From Chth-196 sp044376515 (GTDB taxonomy: Bacteria > Verrucomicrobiota > Verrucomicrobiia > Chthoniobacterales > Chthoniobacteraceae): a DNA stretch of 32,742 nt. The position numbers were made by a program, and so were the translations under genes. Shown in pieces: positions 22,038-29,871 of the stretch (its first letter is position 1; each line of letters opens with the position of its first letter). The stretch is taken from contig JBILKV010000032.1 of NCBI GenBank assembly GCA_044376515.1, positions 1-32,742 on the forward strand. Direction: 5' to 3'. The notes beneath the pieces were generated by a model that searched no databases, was not told the DNA's origin, and saw nothing but the letters and a program-made list of their open reading frames with translations.

Positions 22038-23084
22038 ATGAAATGGTATTACGAGTCCAACGGCCACCCAAAAGGCCCGATACTGGAAACCGAGCTGCGA
22101 AAGCTCAAGGAGGAGGGCAGGATCAGCGCGGAATGTCTCATCTGGACGGAAGGCATGGAGGACTGGCTGCCCCTTGAAAAGGTGCGTGAGTTTGGACCAG
22201 CTCCGCGGCTGACCAAGGGCGATCCGGAGCTGAACCTGCCCGGGGTTGAGAGGGAGGCACCCATTGTGCTTCACAAAGGGCCTGCGGGTGCAAACCACAG
22301 CCTGAAATCCGTCCCCGATACCGGTGCGGACCTTCCGGAGCAGGATCGGGAAACGGACTCCCACCGGGAGGCTCCCGCGGAGTTGCGGGACGGCAAGGGG
22401 GCCAGCACTGATTGCTCGCTAAAGTGGGAATGCCCGGGCCCGGGCGGCCCGTTGCTCGAGCTTCTGCCGAGCACCGTGGAAATCCTTTTCTCGCCCGCGC
22501 GGGTATTCGCGAAGTTCCGCAAGGACGGCGGTTGGGGAATGCCTCTGGCCTATCTGGCGATCCTCAATGCGATCGGCACTGTCCTTGTACTATGGACCGT
22601 CGAGCAACTTCCCCCAACAGGCAGCGTTTTTTCGAAAATGCTCCGCTTTGCGAACCGGCAGGATGTTTCCACCGCAATGGTCGCGGCCACCCTGATTGGC
22701 GGCACGTTGGTCCTCCCGATTACCGCGGTTTGCAAAGCGGGGTTCCTGCACCTCCTGATGAGGCTGGCAGCTGGCTCCAAAGCGCCCTTCTCCACCACAT
22801 TCCGGGCCGCCAGTTACGCGATGGGGGCGGCTTCTGCCTTGTGGATCGTGCCTTTCGGTGCCGTCTGGGCATGCGGTTTTTCCGGACAACCCCTCGTGGT
22901 TGAAGCCGCGATGCTGCTCTCGGCCGGTGCCACAGGGGTCTGGTCGCTGTCAGTGCTTCTTCAGGCGCTGGCGCGATCACACCAGGTCACCCTCTGGCGT
23001 ACCGCACTAGCGATCCTCGTTCCCCCGTTCACCGCCTCCATCCTGCTTGGGATAGCCCTCGCATCTGCCTCCATAAGCCTTTAA
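22038..23084 (+). CDS. GYF_2-domain, Yip1-like membrane protein
   Basis: This 348-residue protein starts with a GYF_2 domain (MKWYYESNGHPKGP ... ELRKLKEEGRIS ... LIWTEGMEDWLPL), a small module that probably binds proline-rich peptides. A hydrophilic charged linker (about 55-150) leads to a C-terminal membrane domain with four to five hydrophobic segments. It begins STVEILFSPARVFAKFRKDGG, which resembles the Yip1 domain start, with the segment typically preceding the first helix. The function is unknown. It starts divergently from the pseudouridine synthase, across about 105 nt, and ends 8 nt before coaD. Confidence 0.75.
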   Translation: MKWYYESNGHPKGPILETELRKLKEEGRISAECLIWTEGMEDWLPLEKVREFGPAPRLTKGDPELNLPGVEREAPIVLHKGPAGANHSLKSVPDTGADLPEQDRETDSHREAPAELRDGKGASTDCSLKWECPGPGGPLLELLPSTVEILFSPARVFAKFRKDGGWGMPLAYLAILNAIGTVLVLWTVEQLPPTGSVFSKMLRFANRQDVSTAMVAATLIGGTLVLPITAVCKAGFLHLLMRLAAGSKAPFSTTFRAASYAMGAASALWIVPFGAVWACGFSGQPLVVEAAMLLSAGATGVWSLSVLLQALARSHQVTLWRTALAILVPPFTASILLGIALASASISL

Positions 23085-23092
23085 TATACAGC

Positions 23093-23665
23093 ATGTTGCG
23101 CGCTTTATATCCGGGCTCTTTCGACCCGGTCACCAACGGCCACCTCGATGTGCTTCAACGCGCCGCCAGACTCTTCGACGAGGTCGTCGTCGCCGTGGCG
23201 TACAACGAGGCCAAAAAAGGACTCTTCACCGCCCCGGAACGGGTTGCTTTGCTGCAGGAAGCAACAACCGGAATGAAAAACGTGCGCGTCACCAGTTTCG
23301 AGGGGTTGCTTGTCGATTTCGCGCGAGCCCAGAAAGCCAAGGCGGTGATCCGCGGCTTGCGGGCGGTCTCGGATTTTGAATTTGAATTCCAACTGGCGCT
23401 GATGAACCGGAGTTTAGAGCCCGATTTGGAGGCGCTGTTTCTGATGCCGTCCGAGGAGTACACCTACCTCTCTTCCCGGTTGGTCAAGGAGGTTGCCCGC
23501 CTCGGGGGGGACGTGAGTCGGTTTGTGCCACAATGCGTCTATGCCGCCTTGTTGGAGCGCTTCTCGGGTGCTGGAGGAAACGCCTTCGCCCCGGGTGAGA
23601 AGCCAACCTCTACTCGTCCCGCGGTTTCCGCGAGGTCGGTGCGGGCCAGGCGGAAGGCCTTTTGA
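23093..23665 (+). CDS. coaD: Phosphopantetheine adenylyltransferase
   Basis: This enzyme catalyses the penultimate step of coenzyme A synthesis, joining 4'-phosphopantetheine and ATP. It has LYPGSFDPVTNGHLD with the catalytic H17 of the nucleotidyltransferase H-x-G-H-like site (here T-N-G-H), VIRGLRAVSDFEFEFQLALMN, and EYTYLSSRLVKEVARLGGDVS, the S-S-x-x-V-K-E motif. At 190 residues it is about 30 longer than usual. The extra part is a Gly/Pro/Arg-rich C-terminal tail of low complexity. It starts 8 nt after the GYF gene, so the two are probably co-transcribed. Confidence 0.96.
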   Translation: MLRALYPGSFDPVTNGHLDVLQRAARLFDEVVVAVAYNEAKKGLFTAPERVALLQEATTGMKNVRVTSFEGLLVDFARAQKAKAVIRGLRAVSDFEFEFQLALMNRSLEPDLEALFLMPSEEYTYLSSRLVKEVARLGGDVSRFVPQCVYAALLERFSGAGGNAFAPGEKPTSTRPAVSARSVRARRKAF

Positions 23666-23679
23666 GCGGAACACACGTT

Positions 23680-24126
23680 ATGAAAATACACACCTTACAG
23701 ATACCGCCGGAAGGGAAGCATTTCGAAGGCAGTGAACCCGCCTCCGTATTGGACGTCAACGAGGCGCAAACGGTCCCGGTGGCTCCCTTGCGCTATTCGC
23801 TAGAAGTTGGCCTGAGCGATGGCGGCCTTTTCGCGACGGGGCGGCTTGAGAGCGCTTTCCAAGTCGAGTGCGTCTCCTGCCTCGAGACCTTCGAGTACCC
23901 GATCTGCATTCCCAATTTTGCATGTCAGGTGGAACTGCACGGAGCCGAACAGGTAGACTTGACAGAGAGCCTCAGGGAAGACATTCTCCTCGCCCTTCCC
24001 GCCCATCCGCACTGTGACTGGAACGGGTCGAGGCTCTGCCGGGGTGCAAATTTTGCTCCGAAGCAGGAACCTCAACCTGAACAGCCCAAGGCAGTCTGGA
24101 CGGAACTGGACCGCCTCAAGTTTTAA
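23680..24126 (+). CDS. DUF177 / YceD-family protein
   Basis: This 148-residue protein fits the YceD (DUF177) family, which is almost always found directly before rpmF and has a role linked to 23S rRNA and 50S assembly. It has a C-x-x-C motif in ECVSCLETFEYPI and a second cysteine pair in the late CDWNGSRLC segment, and ends in the typical WTELDRLKF. The ATG at 23680 is preferred to a TTG at 23662 that overlaps the coaD stop region. The L32 gene follows after 19 nt, confirming the context. Confidence 0.88.
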   Translation: MKIHTLQIPPEGKHFEGSEPASVLDVNEAQTVPVAPLRYSLEVGLSDGGLFATGRLESAFQVECVSCLETFEYPICIPNFACQVELHGAEQVDLTESLREDILLALPAHPHCDWNGSRLCRGANFAPKQEPQPEQPKAVWTELDRLKF

Positions 24127-24145
24127 TTCAAGCCGCCTCACGATT

Positions 24146-24328
24146 ATGGGAGTTCCTAAAAGAAAAATGTCAAAAATGCGCCTGCGCACACGCAAGGCGG
24201 CCAATCGTTGGCACGCGCCCCAACTGGCGCGCTGCGGCAAATGTGGGGCAGCGACGCGCTCCCACTGTGCCTGCGCCTCCTGTGGTTATTATCGCGACCG
24301 GCAGGTATTGACCGTTGCAGGGGTCTAG
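24146..24328 (+). CDS. rpmF: 50S ribosomal protein L32
   Basis: This 60-residue protein starts GVPKRKMSKMRLRTRKAANRW, the strongly basic L32 N-terminus, and has a zinc-ribbon pattern with CGKCG and CASCGYYRDR. The four-cysteine (zinc-binding) form of L32 is therefore present. It follows the DUF177 gene after 19 nt and is followed by a strong terminator, so the transcript most likely ends here. I chose the ATG at 24146, which gives the usual MGVPKRK start. Confidence 0.97.
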   Translation: MGVPKRKMSKMRLRTRKAANRWHAPQLARCGKCGAATRSHCACASCGYYRDRQVLTVAGV

Positions 24329-24351
24329 CCGTCGGGTTGAAACGAATTCGT

Positions 24352-24390
24352 CAACCGCCCGCGCACAGGCGCCGGCGGTTGTTTTGTTTT
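24352..24390 (+). terminator. Strong intrinsic terminator after rpmF
   Basis: CAACCGCC (24352-24359) pairs with GGCGGTTG (24374-24381). Inside, GCGC (24361-24364) pairs with GCGC (24369-24372) around ACAG, leaving a C-C mismatch. The stem is followed by TTTTGTTTT. It lies 24 nt after the rpmF stop and separates that gene from plsX. Confidence 0.85.
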
Positions 24391-24566
24391 CGTGAATCCG
24401 CGGAGAGGCGCCCCCCTGATTCTGACGCCTGCCGAGGGAGGTCGTTCGGAGCGTTGACCAAATCCCATCCACCCGCTCCTTTGGGCGAGTATTTTTATGG
24501 CGATTCCGGCGAATCCCTAGCGTACACTCCCAATTTGAGTCCCTTCGGTTTTTGGAATTTTCTATC

Positions 24567-25610
24567 ATGAGAATCGCACTCGACGCCATGGGAGGCGATT
24601 ATGCCCCTCAAAACCTAGTGGAGGGGGCTGTCATGGCCCTTCGAGAGTACGAGAGCCTCACAAAACTTTTTCTGGTCGGCGACGAGACCCGGGTGAAATC
24701 GGAACTGGACCGCTTGAAGTATTCCGATCCCCGGATCGAACTAGTCCACGCCTCGCAGGTGGTGGACATGACGGATGGAGCTGCGGAGTCGGTCCGCAAG
24801 AAGCGGGACTCCTCGATTTCGCAATCAGTAGAGTTGGTCAAATCCGGCCAAGCCGAGGCGCTCGTCAGCGCAGGGCACACGGGTGCCGCAGTGGCCACCT
24901 GCCACATCAAACTGCGGACTCTGCCGGAAATCGAGCGACCCGCGATCGGGGCGGTGATTCCGACCGAGACGAACTACTTTGTCTTGATCGACGCCGGGGC
25001 GAACATCACTCCGACTCCCGAACAACTCGTTCAAAGCGCGATCATGGGAGCGGCTTACTCGCGACACATCCTCGGCTACGAGAATCCCTCGATCGGGCTC
25101 ATGTCGATTGGTACGGAGGATGTCAAAGGCAACGAATTTACCAAGAAGGCCTTCGAACTCCTCAAAGGTTCCGGACTAAACTTCCGCGGCAACGTGGAGG
25201 GCCATGACATGTTTGACAACCCCGTGGAGGTTGTCGTCTGCGACGGCTTTGTGGGTAACATCGTCCTCAAGAGCATCGAGGCCACCGCCACTGCGGTCCT
25301 TCATTGGCTCAAAAGCGAACTACTCCGCTCCCGCGTCCGGATGGCCGGAGCTTGGCTGGCCCGCGGGGCCTTCCGCGCAATCAAGAAAAAGGCCAACCCC
25401 GACGAGTACGGAGGAATGCCCCTACTTGGAGTCAACGGGATCTGCATCATTGCCCACGGCGGCAGTTCGCCCGTAGCGGTGAAGAACGCGATCCGTCAGG
25501 GCGCGGAATCGATCCGCAACCAAGTCAACCCGCACATCATCGAGGAGGTGCGCCGTTACAACGCGCTGCGGCCCCAGACGACCGCCTCCCCGACCAACTT
25601 TGCCGCCTAA
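24567..25610 (+). CDS. plsX: Phosphate acyltransferase PlsX
   Basis: This 347-residue enzyme makes acyl-phosphate from acyl-ACP, the first step of phospholipid synthesis in most bacteria. Clear family features are RIALDAMGGDYAPQNLVEGA at the start, SAGHTGAAVATCHIKLRTL, GIGRPA-like text reading IERPAIGAVIPT, GLMSIGTEDVKGNEFTKKAF, FRGNVEGHDMF and VCDGFVGNIVLKSIEA. The start at 24567 gives the canonical N-terminus. Its TAA stop overlaps the fabH start codon (TAATG), so the two are translationally coupled. The 176 nt after the rpmF terminator should hold its promoter, but I could not pick convincing boxes. Confidence 0.97.
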   Translation: MRIALDAMGGDYAPQNLVEGAVMALREYESLTKLFLVGDETRVKSELDRLKYSDPRIELVHASQVVDMTDGAAESVRKKRDSSISQSVELVKSGQAEALVSAGHTGAAVATCHIKLRTLPEIERPAIGAVIPTETNYFVLIDAGANITPTPEQLVQSAIMGAAYSRHILGYENPSIGLMSIGTEDVKGNEFTKKAFELLKGSGLNFRGNVEGHDMFDNPVEVVVCDGFVGNIVLKSIEATATAVLHWLKSELLRSRVRMAGAWLARGAFRAIKKKANPDEYGGMPLLGVNGICIIAHGGSSPVAVKNAIRQGAESIRNQVNPHIIEEVRRYNALRPQTTASPTNFAA

Positions 25611-26596
25611 TGTCCCCGCTGAGCGCCTCCATCATCGGAACCGGTTCATTCGTTCCCGAAAAAGTCCTGTCCAACGCGGAGCTCGAACGCATGGTCGAGA
25701 CCAACGACGAATGGATCGTCACCCGCACCGGCATCCGCGAACGGCGTATTGCAGCAGCGGAACAAACCACCAGTGACATGGCCGCTGAGGCGGCGAGGGC
25801 CGCCATGAGCAACGCCGGCGTCACCGCCGAGGAGATCGACCTGATTATCGTGGCCACCGTCACGCCCGACATGTTTTTCCCGTCCACCGCGTGCTTTGTC
25901 CAAACCAAGATCGGCGCGAAAAACGCAGCGTGTTTTGATGTGAGCGCCGCGTGTTCGGGCTTTCTCTTCGCCCTGGAAACGGCGAGGCAATTCATCGCCT
26001 CGGGCGCGAAAAAGACGGCGCTTGTCATCGGTGCGGAAAAGCTTTCCACCATTGTGGATTGGTCGGATCGGAACACCTGCGTGCTTTTCGGCGACGGGGC
26101 CGGGGCCGCGATTCTGCGCCACAAACCGGGCGCACGAGGGATCCTCCACACCCACATGGGGAGCGACGGCCGGCAATCGGAAATCCTCTACATTCCGGGC
26201 GGAGCGTGCCGCACGCCGGTGACCGCAGAAAACGCCGCGCAACGTCTCAACACGATCAAGATGAACGGCAAGGAGACCTACAAGCAGGCGGTGACCGCAA
26301 TGCTCGACGCCGGCAACAGGGTGCTGGAGGCCGGAGGAATTCGAGCTGAGGAACTGGCCTGCATCATCCCACACCAAGCCAATGCGCGGATCATCGAGGC
26401 GATCGCCGACCGGATGCGCATCCCCATTGAGCGGTTTTTGATCAATCTGGACCGGTTCGGCAACACCAGCGCCGCTGCCGTTGCAATCGCCTTGGACGAA
26501 GCCAACCGTACCGACCGGATGAAGGAGGGCGACTACATTCTTCTGGTGGTCTTCGGTGGGGGACTGACGTGGGCGGGCTCCCTGATTCAATGGTAG
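25610..26596 (+). CDS. fabH: Beta-ketoacyl-ACP synthase III
   Basis: This 328-residue enzyme starts fatty-acid synthesis by condensing acyl-CoA with malonyl-ACP. The Cys-His-Asn triad is visible: the cysteine in FDVSAACSGFLFALETA, the histidine in CIIPHQANARIIEA, and the asparagine in RFGNTSAAAVAIAL. The start MSPLSASIIGTGSFVPEKV and the GIRERRIA segment are typical, and the late FGGGLTWAGSLI end is complete. The ATG overlaps the plsX stop. In many bacteria fabD, fabG and acpP follow; here tatD follows. Confidence 0.97.
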   Translation: MSPLSASIIGTGSFVPEKVLSNAELERMVETNDEWIVTRTGIRERRIAAAEQTTSDMAAEAARAAMSNAGVTAEEIDLIIVATVTPDMFFPSTACFVQTKIGAKNAACFDVSAACSGFLFALETARQFIASGAKKTALVIGAEKLSTIVDWSDRNTCVLFGDGAGAAILRHKPGARGILHTHMGSDGRQSEILYIPGGACRTPVTAENAAQRLNTIKMNGKETYKQAVTAMLDAGNRVLEAGGIRAEELACIIPHQANARIIEAIADRMRIPIERFLINLDRFGNTSAAAVAIALDEANRTDRMKEGDYILLVVFGGGLTWAGSLIQW

Positions 26597-26627
26597 CCCC
26601 GGCGGGGGTGGAGAAAAGGCGGACCCG

Positions 26628-27452
26628 ATGCTTGTCGACACGCATGCCCATCTAGATTTTCCGGACTACGCGGAGGACCTGCCGCAGGTACTCGAGCGTG
26701 CGGATGCGGCGGGCGTGACCCGCATCATCAATATCAGCACCTCCCTCGCCTCTTGCCTGCGTTCGGTGAGCTTGGCCGAGGCGCACCCGCAAATTTTTGC
26801 AGCCCTCGGAATCCACCCCTGCAACGTGGACGAATCGCCCGATGCAATCCGCGAACCCCTCGGCCGACTGCTTGCGCACCCGAAGGTCGTCGCCGTTGGA
26901 GAGACGGGACTCGACTACCACCGAGCCGGCGACCCGCCGGAGGACAAAGGAGCCAGGGTTGTCTGGGAAAAAAACCGTCTCCGTCAGGCGACTTTCTTCC
27001 GCGAACAACTGATTCTGGCCGAGGCACACGGATTAAGCGTGGTGGTGCACCAGCGTGAGTCTTGGGAAGATACGCTGGGGATCCTGAGGCCGTTCAGCGG
27101 ACGGGTAAGAGCGGTTTTCCATTGTTTCGGAGGAACGCTAGCGCAGGCCGAGGAGTTGCTTTCGCTGGGCTTCTCTGTGTCTTTCACTGGAATTGCCACC
27201 TTCAAAAACGCCGCTTCCGTCCACGAAACGGCAGCAAAACTACCGGCGGGCACGTTTTTCCTGGAAACGGACTGCCCCTTCCTCGCCCCGGCGCCGCACC
27301 GCGGGAAACGCTGCGAACCGGCACACACCCGCCTGATTGCAGAGCGCATCGCCCACCTTCGGGGCGAGTCGTTAGAGGAACTCGCCGCACACACGACGAC
27401 CGCGGCGGAAGCGTTTTTTCGGCGCCCCGTCCAAGGGAATGCTCAAACCTGA
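26628..27452 (+). CDS. TatD-family metal-dependent deoxyribonuclease
   Basis: This 274-residue TIM-barrel hydrolase has the TatD metal ligands: DTHAHLDFPDY (H6 and H8) at the start, VGETGLDYHRAG with the Glu, VVHQRE with the His, FHCFGGTLAQAEELL with the His, and the closing LETDCPFLAPAPHRGKRCEP with the Asp. TatD proteins act as 3'-5' exonucleases or AP-endonuclease-like enzymes in DNA repair. A fair ribosome-binding site (GGAGAAAAGG) lies upstream. It starts 31 nt after fabH and likely belongs to the plsX-fabH transcript. The symbol is left open because TatD, YcfH and YjjV paralogues are not separable here. Confidence 0.93.
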   Translation: MLVDTHAHLDFPDYAEDLPQVLERADAAGVTRIINISTSLASCLRSVSLAEAHPQIFAALGIHPCNVDESPDAIREPLGRLLAHPKVVAVGETGLDYHRAGDPPEDKGARVVWEKNRLRQATFFREQLILAEAHGLSVVVHQRESWEDTLGILRPFSGRVRAVFHCFGGTLAQAEELLSLGFSVSFTGIATFKNAASVHETAAKLPAGTFFLETDCPFLAPAPHRGKRCEPAHTRLIAERIAHLRGESLEELAAHTTTAAEAFFRRPVQGNAQT

Positions 27453-27498
27453 GCGGATCGGATCCGGAATGAGTGCTCTTTGGGACACCGACGTGTGG

Positions 27499-27539
27499 AA
27501 ATAGAAAGCGCCCGGCGAACAAATTTCGCGCGGGCGCTT
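27499..27539 (-). terminator. Terminator of the carbonic anhydrase transcript (minus strand)
   Basis: AAGCGCCCG (27506-27514) and CGGGCGCTT (27531-27539) form a perfect 9-bp stem. It continues as GCGAA/TTCGC with one bulged G. Read on the minus strand, the stem is followed by the T-rich TCTATTT. On the plus strand no T-run follows, so it should serve the minus-strand gene; it could still slow transcripts arriving from tatD. Confidence 0.65.
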
Positions 27540-27541
27540 GA

Positions 27542-27572
27542 GAATGGAAAAGCGAATGGAAAAGCGAATGGA
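27542..27572. repeat. 12-nt tandem repeat, about 2.6 copies
   Basis: GAATGGAAAAGC occurs at 27542-27553 and 27554-27565, then GAATGGA at 27566-27572. It lies between the carbonic anhydrase stop codon and its terminator, so it is part of the 3' untranslated region. Copy number could vary between strains by slippage. Confidence 0.6.
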
Positions 27573-27604
27573 GAAAACCGTCGCCTCCCCCACAGATCCA
27601 ACGG

Positions 27605-28264
27605 CTATTTCAAAATCTCGACCTTGCCAGTATCGACATCATAGAGGGCGCGCACGATCCTGACAGAGGAGGACACCTCGCCCACTTTCAACCCGCGGGC
27701 AATCTTGTCAGCCGTGCGATAAATGTTCTCATGGATCGCGTTGACCAAAACGTCGCCCTGATCTTTCTTCACCGCGAGGATCGATGGACGCAACTCGCGC
27801 AGGATTCCGCCCAAACGTTCCGGAGCGGTCGAATCGGCAACGGCCGATTCCATGAAACAGCAACGCTTCACCCCCAAGACCACGATCAGCTTGGCTCCAA
27901 GGCGTTCCACCGCGTATTCAATCCCGCCCAGAACATGGGCGTCCACCAGGTTCGCGGGAGTGCGGATCGTGAATAAATCCCCGACATGCTGATCGAAAAC
28001 GATCTCGGGAGCCACCCTCGAGTCCGAGCAACTTACAATAACCGCAAAGGGACGCTGATGCTTGGCGGAAGCCTTCCTTGCCTCGGAGGAGGATCTTCCG
28101 GAGGAACCCGACTTGGACAGATAGCGGGCGTTGCCCGCCTGCAGTTTTTTGAGGGCGCCTTCCGCATCCGCCCCTTCTGCTCGATGGGGTGCGGCAGCCT
28201 GCGAGGAGGCCACTGCAAACAGGACGGTTGACGCCAGCGCCAGAAGTTTGGAGGACATGATCAT
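27605..28264 (-). CDS. Exported beta-carbonic anhydrase-like protein with altered zinc site
   Basis: This 219-residue protein has a signal peptide (MIMSSKLLALASTVLFAVAS, cleavage near residues 24-25) and a beta-carbonic anhydrase domain. C79, D81 and R83 in VIVSCSDSRVAPE match the first zinc ligand and the Asp-Arg dyad, and LGGIEYAVERLGAKLIVVLG is typical. The second and third ligands normally lie in G-H-x-x-C-G-A; here the text is G-V132-K-R-C135-C-F, so the histidine is a valine. Carbonic anhydrases hydrate CO2, but this site may be inactive or bind metal otherwise. I chose 28264, which starts just ahead of the signal peptide; 28258 is nearly equal and 28342 would add an N-terminal hydrophobic stretch. 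The tRNA gene lies about 110 nt upstream. Confidence 0.85.
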   Translation of the reverse strand: MIMSSKLLALASTVLFAVASSQAAAPHRAEGADAEGALKKLQAGNARYLSKSGSSGRSSSEARKASAKHQRPFAVIVSCSDSRVAPEIVFDQHVGDLFTIRTPANLVDAHVLGGIEYAVERLGAKLIVVLGVKRCCFMESAVADSTAPERLGGILRELRPSILAVKKDQGDVLVNAIHENIYRTADKIARGLKVGEVSSSVRIVRALYDVDTGKVEILK

Positions 28265-28373
28265 CGGGGAACCATTTAGGGTTCGTGCCGCCGCACTGAC
28301 AACAAAGAAAGCGCTCCAGATGAGGGCCGCAGAAAAGGGCATGAACAAACCCTGTAAAGAAACTTCCCTGAAG

Positions 28374-28454
28374 TGCTCGGGGGGGGACTTGAACCCCCAC
28401 GCCTTGCGGCATGCGCCCCTCAAACGCACGTGTCTGCCATTTCACCACCCGAGC
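28374..28454 (-). tRNA. tRNA-Leu (GAG)
   Basis: Read on the minus strand, the acceptor arms GCTCGGG and CCCGAGC pair fully. The D-stem is GTG/CAC. The anticodon stem TGCGT/GCGCA carries loop TTGAGGG, giving anticodon GAG. A 13-nt variable arm with GCC/GGC stem marks a class II tRNA, and the T-arm is GGGGG-TTCAAGT-CCCCC. The discriminator base is A and the CCA end is not encoded. Total length is 81 nt. It would read leucine codons CUC and CUU. Confidence 0.95.
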
Positions 28455-28633
28455 TTCGCAAAATCAGGGGCTGAAACGGTGCACGCTCGCGGAAGATCCG
28501 GCAAGCGGTTTTTTGAGGGCCTCGCCAAACTTTCCGAACCTTCCGGGGTGTTTTCCGTTGTGAAACTTTCCAACGCCCCTACAAACAAGCGCCGCTTGCG
28601 GACGTTTCGCGAGCCTGCTTTGCTTCGCACCCA

Positions 28634-29122
28634 ATGGAAGGACCTCACATCGAACAAGCCACCTTGGACGACCTGCCGCAGTTGACCGGACTGCTGATGG
28701 AGCTCTTTTCGCTGGAGGGCGACTTTGTCCCCGACCCGGTCCGGCAGACGCGAGGGCTGAGGCTCCTCCTGGAGGCGCCAAACCGAGGCCGCATTTTCGT
28801 GCTCAAACAAAACGACACCATTCTGGGCATGATCAATCTCCTCTTTACGATCTCCACGGCCGAGGGGGGCGTGGTGTTTCTGTTGGAGGACCTGATCATC
28901 CGGAAAGAATACCGTGGGCATGGACTCGGCAGCCGTCTTTTGGAGCACGCGCTGGATTACGCGCGGAAAAAGGATGTGAAAAGGATTACCCTGCTCACCG
29001 ACCGGCTCAACGCAGACGCCCAGCGCTTCTACAAGCGGCACGGGTTTTTCGAGTCCGCTATGCTGCCGATGCGCTATGTCCTTTCCAAGGATGCCGCAAC
29101 CCACGCCCCCAACAGAATCTGA
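28634..29122 (+). CDS. GNAT-family N-acetyltransferase
   Basis: This 162-residue protein has a single GNAT domain. It starts with IEQATLDDLPQLTGLLMELF (first helices), has a VFLLEDLIIRKEYRGHGLGS segment with the acetyl-CoA-binding R-G-x-G-x-G/S loop (RGHGLGSRLL), then LLTDRLNADAQRFYKRHGFFES, the classic late N-A-x-R-F-Y-x-x-x-G-F motif. The acceptor substrate is unknown. It stops 3 nt before larB, so the two are probably one transcript. It begins divergently from the tRNA, across about 180 nt in which no clear promoter is picked. Confidence 0.88.
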   Translation: MEGPHIEQATLDDLPQLTGLLMELFSLEGDFVPDPVRQTRGLRLLLEAPNRGRIFVLKQNDTILGMINLLFTISTAEGGVVFLLEDLIIRKEYRGHGLGSRLLEHALDYARKKDVKRITLLTDRLNADAQRFYKRHGFFESAMLPMRYVLSKDAATHAPNRI

Positions 29123-29125
29123 CCG

Positions 29126-29812
29126 ATGAGTTTCGTCGAATTGGGTTACGCGAGAGTTGACACAGACCGGCACAGACGCTGCGGGTTCCCCGAGGTGGTG
29201 TTTGGGGCCGGCAAGACGCCAGAGGAGGTCGTAGGCATCGCCTCGGTTCTGGTGGAGGCGCACGGCCTGTTTCTGGCGAGCCGCGTGAGCGCCGCCCACT
29301 ACGAGGCGCTTGCGGCCGTTTTTCCCGATGCCCGGTGGAACGAGAAGGCCCGCTGTCTGAGCATAGAGCGTATTCCGATGCCCCGCCGGGGGGGCACGGT
29401 TGCCGTGGTTTGCGCGGGGACATCCGACCTCCCGGTCGCGGAGGAGGCAGCCGTCACTCTGGAGTTTTTCGGCAACCGTGTGCTGCGAGTCAATGATGTC
29501 GGGGTTGCTGGAATCCACCGGTTGCTGGCGGTCCGCGACAGGTTGGAGGCCTGCAGCGTACTCATCGTGGTTGCCGGGATGGAAGGGGCGCTTCCCAGCG
29601 CGGTGGCGGGTTTGACCAGTAAACCAGTGATAGCAGTTCCCACGAGTGTAGGCTATGGTGCCAACTTCGGGGGGTTGGCGGCCCTTCTTGGCATGCTCAA
29701 CAGTTGCGGCAGCGGTGTGACCGTTGTGAATATCGACAACGGTTTTGGTGCCGCCTACGCCGCAGCGCAAATCAACCGGCTCCTGCCGGAAGACGCACCG
29801 CTTCCCCAGTAG
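29126..29812 (+). CDS. larB: LarB-like pyridinium-3,5-biscarboxylate mononucleotide synthase
   Basis: This 228-residue protein resembles LarB, a PurE-related enzyme that carboxylates and hydrolyses nicotinic acid adenine dinucleotide in the first step of the nickel-pincer (NPN) cofactor pathway. Visible features are RCGFPEVVFGAGKTPEEV, a PurE-like VAVVCAGTSDLPVAEEAAVTL segment, VVAGMEGALPSAVAGL, and PVIAVPTSVGYGANFGGLAALLGMLNSC. The last holds a conserved Cys-rich, Gly-rich end typical of the family. larC and larE are not in this window. The gene follows the GNAT gene by 3 nt. Length is slightly below the common 240-260. Confidence 0.9.
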   Translation: MSFVELGYARVDTDRHRRCGFPEVVFGAGKTPEEVVGIASVLVEAHGLFLASRVSAAHYEALAAVFPDARWNEKARCLSIERIPMPRRGGTVAVVCAGTSDLPVAEEAAVTLEFFGNRVLRVNDVGVAGIHRLLAVRDRLEACSVLIVVAGMEGALPSAVAGLTSKPVIAVPTSVGYGANFGGLAALLGMLNSCGSGVTVVNIDNGFGAAYAAAQINRLLPEDAPLPQ

Positions 29813-29871
29813 GGACCTCTCGGGGCCCCCTTTGAATCGCCCCGTTCTCAGCGCAGTATTGTTACACTATC

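Noticed and set aside
21933..22364. N-terminal extension of the pseudouridine synthase
   Set aside because: It overlaps the divergent GYF gene and has no domain; the S4 domain begins just after the chosen GTG.
29832..29868. Promoter-like boxes before the helicase gene
   Set aside because: TTGAAT and TACACT are 25 nt apart, which is too far for a sigma70 pair.
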